Below are positions 18,566 to 27,985 of a stretch of DNA of 64,000 bases, one piece after another. A program made the position numbers and the translations under genes. The DNA is taken from NCBI GenBank assembly GCA_021730205.1, contig CP072533.1, forward strand, positions 124,001 to 188,000, given 5' to 3'. The stretch comes from Candidatus Ruthia sp. Cpac_8_S14 (GTDB lineage Bacteria; Pseudomonadota; Gammaproteobacteria; PS1; Pseudothioglobaceae). How positions within the stretch are numbered: position 1 is the first letter of the stretch; each line of letters starts with the position of its first letter. The notes under the pieces were generated by a model. The model was not told the DNA's origin. It did not search any database and worked only from the letters and a program-made list of their open reading frames with translations.

Positions 18566-19804
18566 ATGAATACATTTGATAACCAACATATTTGGCACCC
18601 ATATGCCAAAATTCCTAACGAGATTCCCACCTATTTGGTTGAATCGGCCAAGGGTGTTTATTTAACTTTAGAAGGCGGCAAGCGCGTTATTGATGGTATG
18701 AGTTCATGGTGGTCAGCCATTCATGGTTATAATCACCCAGTGCTTAATAAAGCGATTGAAACGCAGTTAGGGAAAATGTCTCACGTCATGTTTGGCGGAC
18801 TAACCCACCAGCCTGCGATTGAGCTTACTAAGACGTTATTGAGTATCACACCTGATCATTTAACCAAGGTATTTTTTACCGATTCTGGCTCAGTATCAGT
18901 AGAAGTTGCTCTCAAGATGGCACTCCAATATTGGCATAATAAGCATCAAACCAATAAGCAAAAATGTATCACCATTCGGGGTGGCTATCATGGCGATACA
19001 TTTGGCGCTATGGGTGTGTGCGATCCAGATGATGGCATGCACCACTTATTTTCAGACGTATTGCCACAACACTTTTTTGTTAAGAGCCCGTCTATTGTAT
19101 CCACGGATGAGGCATTAGCAGACTTGAGGGCGACATTAAAGAAAAACGCAAGTTCAATTGCAGCTATGATTTTAGAGCCTGTTATACAAAATGCAGGTGG
19201 TATGAAAACATATAATCCCCGATATTTACTTAAAGCCAAAGCACTTTGCAAGCAATATCATGTTTTATTCATCTTAGATGAAATTGCCACCGGTTTTGGA
19301 CGAACTGGACACTTATTTGCACTTGAACATGTCAATGTTAAGCCCGATATTTTATGCTTAGGTAAGGCATTAACAAGTGGCTATATGACCTTAGCAGCCA
19401 CACTAACCACCGATGATGTTTCAAACGTAGTCGGCACGCTTATGCATGGCCCTACCTTTATGGCAAACCCTTTGGCTTGCGCTGTAGCCAATGCCAGTAT
19501 TGAATTATTACTCAATTCCCCTTGGCAAAATAACATTGCTAATATCGAAAAAATATTGAGTACAGAATTATTGCCTCTTCAAAGGCATGCACAAGTTAAA
19601 GATGTGAGAATTTTGGGCGCTGTTGGTGCGATAGAACTCACACATGAAATTGACATACAAGCAACTCAAAAACATTTAATTGAATTGGATGTTTGGCTTA
19701 GACCTTATGGAAAATTACTCTATACCATACCATCGTTTATAATTACTGATGATGAGCTTTTAACAATTACTAATGCCATTAAAACGATTGTAGGGAGGTT
19801 GTGA
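18566..19804 (+). CDS. bioA: Adenosylmethionine-8-amino-7-oxononanoate aminotransferase
   Basis: Class III PLP aminotransferase of biotin synthesis, using S-adenosylmethionine as amino donor to make DAPA. 412 aa. N-terminal HIWHPYAKI, GMSSWWSAIHGYNHP, HVMFGGLTHQPA, DSGSVSVEVALKMA, the GYHGDTFGAM loop, DEIATGFGRTG, PLP-lysine region CLGKALTSGYM, and HGPTFMANPLACAVA are all present. Its 3' end overlaps the opposite-strand XRE regulator by 85 bases. Confidence 0.96.
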   Translation: MNTFDNQHIWHPYAKIPNEIPTYLVESAKGVYLTLEGGKRVIDGMSSWWSAIHGYNHPVLNKAIETQLGKMSHVMFGGLTHQPAIELTKTLLSITPDHLTKVFFTDSGSVSVEVALKMALQYWHNKHQTNKQKCITIRGGYHGDTFGAMGVCDPDDGMHHLFSDVLPQHFFVKSPSIVSTDEALADLRATLKKNASSIAAMILEPVIQNAGGMKTYNPRYLLKAKALCKQYHVLFILDEIATGFGRTGHLFALEHVNVKPDILCLGKALTSGYMTLAATLTTDDVSNVVGTLMHGPTFMANPLACAVANASIELLLNSPWQNNIANIEKILSTELLPLQRHAQVKDVRILGAVGAIELTHEIDIQATQKHLIELDVWLRPYGKLLYTIPSFIITDDELLTITNAIKTIVGRL

Positions 19805-20049
19805 AAGGATTTGTTATTTGCAATATATGGGCTAATATGATTTGCTGAATCTACCTCATTAGCCATGAGCCAATATGCATATTTAGGATGGGCATTACAC
19901 AGTTTCTTTATAGTTTCATGTCTTGGTTCTTGCTCACCTTTCTCGAACCTTTGCACGCTTCTCATTTTTATCTTTAGTAAGCCTGCCATTTTAGCTTGTG
20001 TATAGCCCTCTATTTTCCTCGCTAATTTTAATCTTTCGTTAAATTTCAT
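19720..20049 (-). CDS. XRE-family (phage repressor type) transcriptional regulator
   Basis: 109-residue ORF with an N-terminal Cro/CI helix-turn-helix (about residues 5-60): ERLKLARKIEGYTQAKMAGLL, split here as ERLKLARKIE / GYTQAKMAGLL, then RSVQRFEKGEQEPRHETIKKLC. The YAYWLM and ISP elements at about residues 55-77 resemble the RstR/Pf-type repressors of filamentous phages. After about residue 80 the reading frame runs antisense through the end of bioA, giving a tail with no family likeness, so the original stop was probably lost. A small excisionase-like ORF diverges from it. Confidence 0.65.
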   Translation of the reverse strand: MKFNERLKLARKIEGYTQAKMAGLLKIKMRSVQRFEKGEQEPRHETIKKLCNAHPKYAYWLMANEVDSANHISPYIANNKSFHNLPTIVLMALVIVKSSSSVIINDGMV

Positions 20050-20126
20050 AAGATCGTACCTGTGCTGGTATGGCTGCTTAGTCTGTTTAAAATCAAATTA
20101 AACCAAGAAATGCACCTGATTTTAGC

Positions 20127-20291
20127 ATGTTAGTAGATGAATCTACCCAAGAACATATAGAGACGATCGTTAGACATCATGTTGATATATTTATCACTAT
20201 GGCAGTATCTCCAATAATTGGAATTTCATCTGCAAAATATGTCGACATGACAGGTATTCCTCACAAGTGCGTTAAAGACTGGTATTTATAA
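20127..20291 (+). CDS. Small phage-type ORF (excisionase-like), possibly broken
   Basis: 54-residue ORF divergent from the XRE regulator. Residues after ATG 20127 (MLVDESTQEHIETIVRHHV) and the end ISSAKYVDMTGIPHKCVKDW look like a filamentous-phage excisionase or AlpA-type protein, in which the last part would form a DNA-binding wing. The frame is open for about 12 codons before the ATG (PRNAPDFS), and in another frame downstream LDNNGKRYQTGLKIL could be the lost C-terminus, so it is likely a frameshifted relic. Function is inferred from context. Confidence 0.4.
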   Translation: MLVDESTQEHIETIVRHHVDIFITMAVSPIIGISSAKYVDMTGIPHKCVKDWYL

Positions 20292-20430
20292 GACGCCTTA
20301 ACTTGTAGTCGATTGGACAACAATGGTAAGAGGTATCAGACTGGTCTAAAAATTCTAAATTAAGTCATTGATATATTGATACTTCAAAACGTATAGGTGA
20401 TGTTAGGTTATAAACAAGCCATCTGACCTG
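20292..20430. other. Non-coding gap between phage relic and priA
   Basis: AT-rich sequence with no ORF of its own. The stretch to about 20360 may hold the lost 3' part of the excisionase-like ORF in a shifted frame. Nothing else recognisable. Confidence 0.4.
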
Positions 20431-22395
20431 TTATTCAATTGGATCAATATCTAAATACCAACGCACTTTGTTTTTGAGTTTGAGTGTGCTGATGTGCTGA
20501 TTAAAGGTGGATAGTATTTGATGGAGCGTTGCTCGGTTGTTAGATTGTAGGTATAGGTTGAAGTAATAGTAGTCTGATTTTTTTTCAATGGTGTTGACTA
20601 CTGGCCCCCAAATCTCTACTGAGTCCATTTGTATGCTTTTTAATAAAACGGCTGCTTCATGTAAGAAATCCTCAGCATTTTGTTTGTTTTTTGCATTGGC
20701 ACATAATAATGCTTGGTGTGAAAAAGGCGGCATCATTGCGCTTAGACGTTGTTTGAGGAGTTGGCTGGCAAATTGTGTGTAGCGAGATGATAAAACAAAG
20801 TTAAAAATTGGATGCTCGGGATAGCGGGTCTGAATAACAACCTCGCCTTTTTCTTTATGTCTGCCAGCACGGCCTGATACTTGAATTAGTAGTTGGGCTA
20901 AATATTCAGTTGCTCGAAAATTAAGAGATAAGAATCCAGCATCAATATCCAAAATACCAACCATTGCAAGATTGAAAAAATCATGCCCTTTGGCTAGCAT
21001 TTGCGTACCAATAATAATACAAGGTTCACCAGCGTTAATTTGCTCTAAGTGTTGTGCAAAGGCCTTTTTGCATCGTGTGGTGTCACGATCAATGCGGATA
21101 ATAGGCGTGTTTGCAAAGTGTGAAGACAGTGTTTCTTCTAGTCTTTCTGTGCCATAGCCTAGTACTTCAAGACTCTGCTCACAGCAATCTGGACAGGTGT
21201 GTTCTAGCATTTTCTCATCACCACAATGATGGCATTTAAGACGATTGATATGGCGGTGATAAACCATAGTTGAATCGCAATGGTCGCATTGCGCTTTCCA
21301 GCTACACTGCGTGCAATAATAAACAGGTGCATAACCTCGACGATTAATAAACAACATGACTTGCTTTCCGGCGGATAAATATTGTTTGGTTTTTTCAACC
21401 AATACTTTAGACAAGGCGCCATCACTATTACTGCGCATATCAATCAAACTGACCTTTGGCAGGGTGGCACCACCTGCGCGTTTGGTGAGTGTGATACGTG
21501 TGATTTTCTTATCCATTACATTTTTTAATAATTCTAATGAGGGCGTTGCTGTGCCTAAGACCAGTGGGATATTGGCTTGTTTAGCGCGGATAAGGCTTAA
21601 GTCTCTAGCACAATACCGAAAATTTGATTGCTGCTTAAATGAGTTGTCATGCTCCTCATCAATAATGATTAAGCCTAGGTTTGGCATTGGTACAAAAATG
21701 GCACTTCGTGTGCCAAGTACCACGCCAGCCTCACCATTTTTAGCCATGAGATAGGCATCTAGTTTTTGAGTTTCATTGAGTTGCGAATGAATTGCCACTA
21801 CGCGTGTTTTTAGGCGTGATTCAAAGCGGATAATCATTTGTGGCGTTAGCCCAATTTCTGGCACCAATACCAACACTTGTTTTCCTTGGTCAAGCATTGC
21901 TTGAGCGGTGTGTAAATACACCTCAGTTTTGCCGCTGCCAGTCACGCCGTGGAGTAAAAAAGCGTGATATTGGTGGGTTGATTTTAAGATTTGTGCGATA
22001 GCAATGTTTTGTTCATCTGTTGGTTTAAAGTCTGGTTGCTGTGTTTTATTTGGCAAGCCAGTAATTTTTTTAATGTTTGCTTCTTTACCTAAACGTAAGT
22101 TCTTAGGTAGTGCAGTTGAAATCACTTCGCCAATTGGATGATGATAATAATTGGCCGACCAAAACAAGAAATTCAAGGTTGGCTTGTCTAAAATTGGCGT
22201 TTTGTCTAACACTTCTTCAACAGATCTAAGTTTATCAAAATCACTTTTATCCTTAATAGCTAGTACAATGCCGATTACTTTCTTACGCACAAAAGGCACT
22301 TTAACACGCATACCAACAAGCACCTCATTATCACATAGGTAGTCAAAAGTTTTATTTAATGGTACGGGTATAGCAACTTCAACGATTGATGACAA
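20431..22395 (-). CDS. priA: Primosomal replication restart helicase PriA
   Basis: Superfamily 2 helicase that restarts stalled forks. 654 aa, shorter than the ~730 aa of E. coli. In order: N-terminal 3'-DNA-binding domain (VAIPVPLNKTFDYL), Walker A GVTGSGKTEVYL, VLVPEIGLTPQM, LGTRSAIFVP, DEEHD Walker B, the zinc region with paired cysteines (CTQC..QCDHC...LKCHHCG....TCPDC), YGTERLEE, RIDRDTT, ILIGTQM-like IIIGTQMLAKGHDF and QVSGRAGR. Divergent from ybeY. Confidence 0.95.
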   Translation of the reverse strand: MSSIVEVAIPVPLNKTFDYLCDNEVLVGMRVKVPFVRKKVIGIVLAIKDKSDFDKLRSVEEVLDKTPILDKPTLNFLFWSANYYHHPIGEVISTALPKNLRLGKEANIKKITGLPNKTQQPDFKPTDEQNIAIAQILKSTHQYHAFLLHGVTGSGKTEVYLHTAQAMLDQGKQVLVLVPEIGLTPQMIIRFESRLKTRVVAIHSQLNETQKLDAYLMAKNGEAGVVLGTRSAIFVPMPNLGLIIIDEEHDNSFKQQSNFRYCARDLSLIRAKQANIPLVLGTATPSLELLKNVMDKKITRITLTKRAGGATLPKVSLIDMRSNSDGALSKVLVEKTKQYLSAGKQVMLFINRRGYAPVYYCTQCSWKAQCDHCDSTMVYHRHINRLKCHHCGDEKMLEHTCPDCCEQSLEVLGYGTERLEETLSSHFANTPIIRIDRDTTRCKKAFAQHLEQINAGEPCIIIGTQMLAKGHDFFNLAMVGILDIDAGFLSLNFRATEYLAQLLIQVSGRAGRHKEKGEVVIQTRYPEHPIFNFVLSSRYTQFASQLLKQRLSAMMPPFSHQALLCANAKNKQNAEDFLHEAAVLLKSIQMDSVEIWGPVVNTIEKKSDYYYFNLYLQSNNRATLHQILSTFNQHISTLKLKNKVRWYLDIDPIE

Positions 22396-22458
22396 GATAA
22401 TAGACTTCTGATAAAATCAGCTATTTTATCAATAAATATCATTAAGCCCAAGGTAAAT

Positions 22459-22896
22459 ATGGTGGTTATTCAAAATAGTATTCATGATTCATCTGTTAAT
22501 GAGCATGATTTAAGCAGCACTTTGCAAAAAGTGCTTAAAGTGCTAGGCAAGGGTGAAAGCGAGTTATTGATTCGATTGGTCAATGAAACGGAAATTCAAA
22601 ACCTTAATAAAACTTATCGCCATCAAGATAAATCTACTAATGTATTGTCATTTCCAAGTGATTTACCGATTGAAATTAATGAGGCGATTTTAGGCGATGT
22701 GGTGATTTGTACACAGGTCGTCTTAAAAGAGTCTATTGAACAGCATAAATCTTTTAATGATCACTTAACTCATATGGCAATTCACGGCACGTTGCATTTA
22801 TTGGGCTATGACCATATTGATACTAAAGATGCGCAGAAGATGGAAAGTCTGGAGATAAAAATCTTAGCAAAAATTGGGGCTAACAACCCTTATTAA
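22459..22896 (+). CDS. ybeY: Endoribonuclease YbeY
   Basis: Metal-dependent endoribonuclease for 16S rRNA 3' maturation and ribosome quality control. 145 aa. The zinc site HGTLHLLGYDH is complete and is preceded by LNKTYRHQDKSTNVLSFP and LGDVVIC as in all family members. ATG 22459 has AAGG upstream at suitable distance. Normally found between phoH and a CBS-domain gene; here alone, divergent from priA and convergent with tilS. Confidence 0.95.
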   Translation: MVVIQNSIHDSSVNEHDLSSTLQKVLKVLGKGESELLIRLVNETEIQNLNKTYRHQDKSTNVLSFPSDLPIEINEAILGDVVICTQVVLKESIEQHKSFNDHLTHMAIHGTLHLLGYDHIDTKDAQKMESLEIKILAKIGANNPY

Positions 22897-22949
22897 GTTA
22901 GCAAGAAATGCCACCATTCATTTGGGGTAAGCAAAGGTGTTCACCCGCT

Positions 22950-24122
22950 TTAAGTGCTAGACATTTTACCAATACGCTCAATAGCACATAATTTATTATC
23001 AATGTAATACATTTTTAACTGGCTTCTTTCCCAAGGCGGAATACTGGCCTCTTGTAAGACTTTTTTTAGTGATTGAGTGTGCGTTTTTCCTAGTAATTTA
23101 ATGCGCTGGCCTTCTTGTCGATAACGAATTGAAATTTTTTTTAAATCTTTAAACTCTTCATAAAATGGACAAGATTCGTTTTTTCTTGGTAGAGCTTTAT
23201 TGATGAAATATAGTTCATTTTGGTAGCGTCTAACCTCATACTTATCCCAACACACCAAAGGGTCGGCATCTTCTTTTGTGTGTAGCAGTTCAATAATTTG
23301 GTGCATTATTTTATCGCTAGGTATTAAGAAGTTAAGAAAGTTTAAATGATGACGAAGAACATTTTTAATTCTATGGGTTCCAAGTTTGGTAAGTTTGCTT
23401 GTATCGATACGATTAGTACTATTGATAATATGATGCATCTTGATATCAATATCAGCCAATTCGCGTATAAGTTTTAAGGCTTCTGATTGGTGTTTTGCGC
23501 TTCTGGCAAGTGTTCTTGTTAAATTTTTATACACGTCAGATAGTTTAGGTAGAATCTCTAATCGCAAGAAATTACGCCTAAAATTAGTGTTTTTGTTGCT
23601 ATCATCTTCTATCCAGCTTAACTTGTTATTTTTAGCATAATCAATAATTTGAGACTTATTAATTGTTAAAAAAGGACGATAGTGAATACCTTTGCCTAAA
23701 GGTTTTTCTTTAGGCATGGAGGCTAATCCTTTGATGCCACCACCACGGAACAGTTGTAGAAGCAGGGTTTCTGCTTGGTCATTCTGATGGTGCGCTGTGC
23801 AAAACACCTCACTTTCCTTTAATGAGTTAGATAACGAATGGTAGCGTTTTTTTCGTGCATTTTCTTCGATATTAGATGTACTATCGAAGGATAAATTAAT
23901 ACTTAAATAGGTGATATTAAGGCTTAAGCATAGTTTTTCACAAAACTTATCCCATTCGTTACAATATTGAGACAAATGATGATTGTAATGAATGACGCTT
24001 GTTTTATTGGGATAGTGCGTGTTTAAATAATGCAACAGTACGATAGAGTCAATGCCGCCACTAAGACCGAGGACAATTTTCTTGTCCTCAAGAAATAAAT
24101 CTTTACTCTTTAAATCTTCCAA
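22950..24122 (-). CDS. tilS: tRNA(Ile)-lysidine synthetase
   Basis: ATP-dependent N-type enzyme that converts C34 of tRNA-Ile2 (anticodon CAT) to lysidine so it reads AUA. 390 aa. The PP-loop [13 protein letters not shown] is at residues ~20-32, then [23 protein letters not shown], and the RLFRGGG-type [13 protein letters not shown]. The C-terminal substrate domain ([30 protein letters not shown]) is present. Its start overlaps the accA stop by 20 bases. Its substrate tRNA lies at 8469-8545. Confidence 0.95.
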   Translation of the reverse strand: MEDLKSKDLFLEDKKIVLGLSGGIDSIVLLHYLNTHYPNKTSVIHYNHHLSQYCNEWDKFCEKLCLSLNITYLSINLSFDSTSNIEENARKKRYHSLSNSLKESEVFCTAHHQNDQAETLLLQLFRGGGIKGLASMPKEKPLGKGIHYRPFLTINKSQIIDYAKNNKLSWIEDDSNKNTNFRRNFLRLEILPKLSDVYKNLTRTLARSAKHQSEALKLIRELADIDIKMHHIINSTNRIDTSKLTKLGTHRIKNVLRHHLNFLNFLIPSDKIMHQIIELLHTKEDADPLVCWDKYEVRRYQNELYFINKALPRKNESCPFYEEFKDLKKISIRYRQEGQRIKLLGKTHTQSLKKVLQEASIPPWERSQLKMYYIDNKLCAIERIGKMSST

Positions 24123-25053
24123 AACTTAAGAGTTTTTCTTGTCTGTTTTGTAACAACCGTTCTATTGGCAGTTGTTTAACTTCATTGAGTTGTTGTGTTA
24201 ACGCCTCTTTTAGTAGCATTTTTGCTTGGAAGGGGTTGCGGTGGATGCCACCTAGCGGCTCATCAATAATGGTGTCAATCAGCCCTTTTTCTTTAAGATG
24301 GGCTGAGGTTAGCTTTAAAGATTCTGCTGCAAGGTTGGCCTTGGTTGTATCTTTATACAAAATGGAAGCACAACCTTCTGGGGAAATCACGGAGTAAATA
24401 CTGTATTTAAACATCATGATTGTATCTGCCACACCAATTGCTAATGCACCACCAGAACCGCCTTCGCCAATGACTACCGAGATAATGGGCGTTGCAAGTG
24501 TTGACATTTCAAATAAGTTTTTAGCAATGGCCTCACTTTGACCTCGCTCTTCAGCGCCAATACCAGGGTAAGCACCAGGCGTGTCAATAAAAGTAACAAC
24601 AGGCATTGAGAATTTTTCAGCCAGTTTCATTAAACGTAAGGCTTTGCGATAGCCTTCAGGCCTAGGCATGCCAAAATTGTATTTGAGTTTTTCTTGAGTG
24701 GTTCGCCCTTTTTGCTGACCAATAAACATCACTGGCTGGGCATCTAATGTTGCAATGCCACCAATAATAGCATGATCATCACCATAGGTACGATCGCCGT
24801 GTAATTCAGTAAATTCATCAAACACATGAGAAATATAATCAAGTGTATAAAGGCGTTTAGGGTGGCGTGCTAGTTGAGATATTTGCCAGTCGTTTAAAGA
24901 GGAAAATATTTTTTTGGTTAAAGCACCGCTCTTGACTTTAAGCGCTTTCATTTCATTAACAATGTCTGCTTTGTTTTTAATATTGTCAAGCGCTTGTATT
25001 TTTTCCTCTAGCTCGGCAATGGGTTGTTCAAAATCAAGATAATCTAAGTTCAT
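24103..25053 (-). CDS. accA: Acetyl-CoA carboxylase carboxyltransferase subunit alpha
   Basis: Alpha subunit of the carboxyltransferase that makes malonyl-CoA for fatty-acid synthesis; works with AccD (not here). Seen: [94 protein letters not shown] and [12 protein letters not shown]. The frame is open to 25083, but [11 protein letters not shown] (25053) is the family start. 316 aa. Overlaps tilS by 20 bases, so the two are coupled. Confidence 0.95.
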   Translation of the reverse strand: MNLDYLDFEQPIAELEEKIQALDNIKNKADIVNEMKALKVKSGALTKKIFSSLNDWQISQLARHPKRLYTLDYISHVFDEFTELHGDRTYGDDHAIIGGIATLDAQPVMFIGQQKGRTTQEKLKYNFGMPRPEGYRKALRLMKLAEKFSMPVVTFIDTPGAYPGIGAEERGQSEAIAKNLFEMSTLATPIISVVIGEGGSGGALAIGVADTIMMFKYSIYSVISPEGCASILYKDTTKANLAAESLKLTSAHLKEKGLIDTIIDEPLGGIHRNPFQAKMLLKEALTQQLNEVKQLPIERLLQNRQEKLLSFGRFKE

Positions 25054-25321
25054 ACTCTGGTTTAAAATTCGTTCATATATCAATGTTTAAAATTATAGCA
25101 GAAACACTGGCATTTTTAGCTTTTGCCATTTTTATACTTGTTGTTTGAATGTATTTAAGTTAGTTTTGTAAAATCTTTATAGGTATTTTGTGCAATTTAA
25201 ATGAGTAAGGTTTGATATGTTTTTGTTAATTATGAGGGAATTAATGCAAGGCTCTTACTACATGGTTAAAAAAAATAAAAGGCATTAATGTTGTTTTTTT
25301 AATAAAAAAAGAGGAAGGAAA

Positions 25322-25480
25322 ATGGATGTAATTTATTGGCTAATTCCCAGTATGATTTTTGTTGGTGTTGTTCTTGTTGTTCTTTTAATGATAAGCGTTA
25401 AAAATGGTCAGTTTGATGATTTAGAGGGAGAAGGACAACGCATTTTATTTGATGAGGAGCAGATAAACTTAAAACTTTAA
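25322..25480 (+). CDS. ccoS: cbb3-type cytochrome oxidase assembly protein CcoS
   Basis: 52-residue protein with AGGAAGG six bases before ATG 25322. One membrane span (IPSMIFVGVVLVVLLMI) is followed by a short tail with GQFDDLEGEGQRILFDE, the CcoS/FixS hallmark. CcoS is needed for cofactor insertion into the cbb3 oxidase, the high-affinity terminal oxidase expected in a microaerophilic thiotroph. No cco structural genes or ccoI are near, so the gene has been separated from its usual cluster, or the cluster lies elsewhere. Confidence 0.85.
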   Translation: MDVIYWLIPSMIFVGVVLVVLLMISVKNGQFDDLEGEGQRILFDEEQINLKL

Positions 25481-25570
25481 AAAGATATGAAAAATAAAGT
25501 TGACAATTCATCTTTTTGATAGAAAATTCGCATTTAAAGATATTAGAAAAAATAAGGTAAATAAAAAAAG

Positions 25571-26248
25571 ATGGCTAAAAATATAATTGACGGTCTATTT
25601 GGTAAATCACCCATTAGTCCATTACAAAAACACATGACACAAGTGCATTCATGTATTTCAGAACTCAACGGCTTTATGGTTGCCATCCATGCCCAAAATT
25701 GGGTACAAGCTGAAAGAATTAGAAGCGACATTGGTACCAAAGAAGGAGAAGCAGACATTCTTAAGAAGAAGCTGCGTTTGAGCCTACCTTCAACATTTAT
25801 GATGCCTTTCTCACGTAGAGATTTGCTTGATTTATTACTGATTCAAGACTCTATTGCCAACATCACTAAGGACGTTTCGGGTTTGATGATTAATCGCAAG
25901 ATGACCCTACCAGATGAGATTTTTGATGGTGTGATAGAATTAACCAAGGTCTGTATCAAAACATCATCCATGGCGCTTAAAGCCGTTAATGAATTGGATG
26001 AGTTGCTAGAGACTGCATTTGGTAGTCGTGAGCGAAAAGTTGTTGGCTCTATTATTAAAGATGTGAATGAGCTTGAAAGCAGATCTGACAAAATTCAGCA
26101 TGAAATTCGTGTTAAATTATTTCCATTAGAGTCTAGTTTGCCACCTGTTGATGTTATGTTTTATTATCGTGCCGTGGAATGGTTGGGTGAGCTTGCAGAT
26201 GCTGCGCAAAAAGTTGGCTCAAGACTAGAAATACTACTAGCAAGATAA
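25571..26248 (+). CDS. DUF47 / PhoU-like phosphate transport accessory protein (TIGR00153)
   Basis: 225 aa helical protein of the family fused to or paired with Pit transporters (COG1392). Pattern SPISPLQKHM..V..C..EL at the N-terminus, DIGTKEGEADILKKKLRLSLP, MMPFSRRDLLDLL, DSIANITKDVSGLMI, and DVNELESRSDKIQHEIRVKLFPLES..PPVDVMFYY..VEWLGELADAAQKVG (here abbreviated). It is 10 bases before pit with an AGGAGG-like site between them, so it is presumably the regulator or partner of that phosphate transporter. Confidence 0.9.
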   Translation: MAKNIIDGLFGKSPISPLQKHMTQVHSCISELNGFMVAIHAQNWVQAERIRSDIGTKEGEADILKKKLRLSLPSTFMMPFSRRDLLDLLLIQDSIANITKDVSGLMINRKMTLPDEIFDGVIELTKVCIKTSSMALKAVNELDELLETAFGSRERKVVGSIIKDVNELESRSDKIQHEIRVKLFPLESSLPPVDVMFYYRAVEWLGELADAAQKVGSRLEILLAR

Positions 26249-26258
26249 GGAGGCTGTC

Positions 26259-27539
26259 ATGGATATTATTGCAAATTATGCTGATATTTTTATTATGTTG
26301 GCGATTGGGTTTGGACTGTTTATGGCTTGGGGTATTGGTGCTAATGATGTTGCCAATGCCATGGGCACTTCGGCGGGTTCTGGCGCTATCACCTTTAGGC
26401 AGGCAGTTGTTATTGCGGTTATTTTCGAATTTTCTGGTGCAATTCTTGCGGGCGGAGAGGTGACCGCCACTATTCGTAAAGGTATTTTGGATGCAGCATT
26501 ATTCACCGATAACCCGCATTTATTAGTATATGGTATGCTTGCTTCGCTTTTAGCGGCAGGCACATGGTTATTGATTGCCTCATCTTTAGGTTGGCCAGTT
26601 TCTACAACACATTCAATTGTTGGTGCTATTGTTGGTTTTGGCGCAGTAGGTGTGGGTGTTGATGTGATCGCTTGGGATAAGGTGATTAAAATCGTGATGA
26701 GTTGGGTGGCATCTCCAGTGCTTGCCGGTACACTTGCTGTTATTATCTTTAAGGGCTTACAATCTTTAGTGATTGACACCAAAGATCCTTTGGCCAATGC
26801 TAAAAAATATTTGCCATTTTATGTATTCTTTGTTGGTTTTATCATTGCATTAGTTACGTTATTTAAAGGCCTTAAACATGTCGAGTCTTTAAAATATATC
26901 TCTAAAGATGCCTCTTTAAGTGCGATGATTGCAGTTGTAGTTGGTATCTTGGCAGCTGTGATTGCTGCATTCATTATGAGGCGTATCAAGATAGACCCTA
27001 AGGACGACAAAGATTTTCATTATGCTAATATGGAAAAGCTTTTTGCTGTGTTGATGGTGATTACTGCATCTGCCATGGCATTTGCACACGGCTCTAACGA
27101 TGTTGCCAATGCCATTGGTCCACTGGCTGCAGTTTATAGTATTGTGGAGGCCGGTGGCGATATTGCCTCAAGAAGTGCCGTACCTTCGTGGGTTTTGCTG
27201 ATTGGTGGCGGTGGCATTGTATTTGGTTTAGTGACTTATGGATTTAAAGTGATGAAGACCATTGGTAAAGGTATTACAGAACTTACTCCTTCTCGTGGCT
27301 TTGCTGCTGAATTGGCTGCTGCAACAACGGTAGTTTTGGCCTCATCAACAGGCATTCCTGTGTCAACCACGCAGGTTTTGGTAGGGGCAGTATTGGGTGT
27401 TGGTATTGCTAGAGGTGTGGCGGCACTTAACATGCGGGTTATTAATACGATTTTCTTATCTTGGTTAATTACCTTACCAGCAGGTGCAATCATATCTATT
27501 TTATTTTTTTTTGCACTTAAGGGTGCGTTTGGAGCATAG
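26259..27539 (+). CDS. pit: Low-affinity inorganic phosphate transporter (PiT family)
   Basis: Inner-membrane metal-phosphate:H+ symporter of 426 aa. The two inverted PiT signature repeats are clear: GANDVANAMGTS near residue 30 and GSNDVANAIGPLA near residue 280. PVSTTHSIVGAIVGFG and PVSTTQVLVGAVLGVG are the second pair of conserved loops. About ten hydrophobic spans with a short cytoplasmic loop (IKIDPKDDKDFHY) in the middle. AAGGAGG precedes ATG 26259. Cotranscribed with the DUF47 gene and ibaG. Confidence 0.93.
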   Translation: MDIIANYADIFIMLAIGFGLFMAWGIGANDVANAMGTSAGSGAITFRQAVVIAVIFEFSGAILAGGEVTATIRKGILDAALFTDNPHLLVYGMLASLLAAGTWLLIASSLGWPVSTTHSIVGAIVGFGAVGVGVDVIAWDKVIKIVMSWVASPVLAGTLAVIIFKGLQSLVIDTKDPLANAKKYLPFYVFFVGFIIALVTLFKGLKHVESLKYISKDASLSAMIAVVVGILAAVIAAFIMRRIKIDPKDDKDFHYANMEKLFAVLMVITASAMAFAHGSNDVANAIGPLAAVYSIVEAGGDIASRSAVPSWVLLIGGGGIVFGLVTYGFKVMKTIGKGITELTPSRGFAAELAAATTVVLASSTGIPVSTTQVLVGAVLGVGIARGVAALNMRVINTIFLSWLITLPAGAIISILFFFALKGAFGA

Positions 27540-27542
27540 ATA

Positions 27543-27773
27543 ATGACGTTAGAAGAAATCCAAGTAAAGATTCAAGCAGGTATAGAAGATTCAATAGTTA
27601 CCATGGAGGGCGATGGTTGTAGTTGTTCAACAAAGGTAGTTTCACCAATTTTTGAGGGGGTATCACTATTGGCTAGGCAAAAAATGATACTTGCTGTTAT
27701 GAATGAAGAAATTACCAACGGTACACTTCATGCACTCAGTATCAAAACACGTACACCAGAAGAAGACGCCTAA
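27543..27773 (+). CDS. ibaG: BolA-family protein IbaG
   Basis: 76 aa BolA/YrbA-type protein, partner of monothiol glutaredoxin in iron-sulfur trafficking. The family pattern is EGDGCSCSTKVVSPIFEGVSLLARQK (broken here as EGDGCSC / VVSPIFEGVSLLARQK), LAVMNEEI.NGTLHALSIKT-TPEE. Three bases separate it from the pit stop. E. coli ibaG stands next to murA; here the context is different. The 3' end is overlapped on the other strand by the CPXCG pseudogene. Confidence 0.85.
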   Translation: MTLEEIQVKIQAGIEDSIVTMEGDGCSCSTKVVSPIFEGVSLLARQKMILAVMNEEITNGTLHALSIKTRTPEEDA

Positions 27774-27978
27774 AAACTTTTAAAACTTGTTCGTTTTCAT
27801 CTGTCACTTGTAAATGCACTTGTTGATCAAAGTCTATATCAATCATAATGTTAATTGGATGACAACAAACTGAACAATCTTTTATATAGCTTTGATTAGA
27901 CACCGAACAATCAATATTCATCTCAATTAACTCGCCACAATAAGGGTATTGGACGCTTTATTGTTGGCGTTCATTCAT
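27742..27978 (-). pseudogene. CPXCG-motif cysteine-rich protein, in-frame stop
   Basis: A 79-codon frame on the minus strand: MNERQQ, TAA at codon 7, then SVQYPYCGELIEMNIDCS (family: C-P-x-C-G), SYIKDCSVCCHPI and ..VTDENEQVLKV. The domain is the short metal-binding CPXCG family of unknown function. The first metal ligand has become Tyr (YPYC) and the frame is interrupted, so the gene looks dead; a start downstream of the stop at a non-ATG codon cannot be excluded. The 3' end runs antisense into ibaG. Confidence 0.7.
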
Positions 27979-27985
27979 CGATATT

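Noticed and set aside
26276..26797. 173-codon minus-strand ORF opposite pit
   Set aside because: Composition mirrors the hydrophobic codons of the transporter; no start signal or family; antisense shadow.
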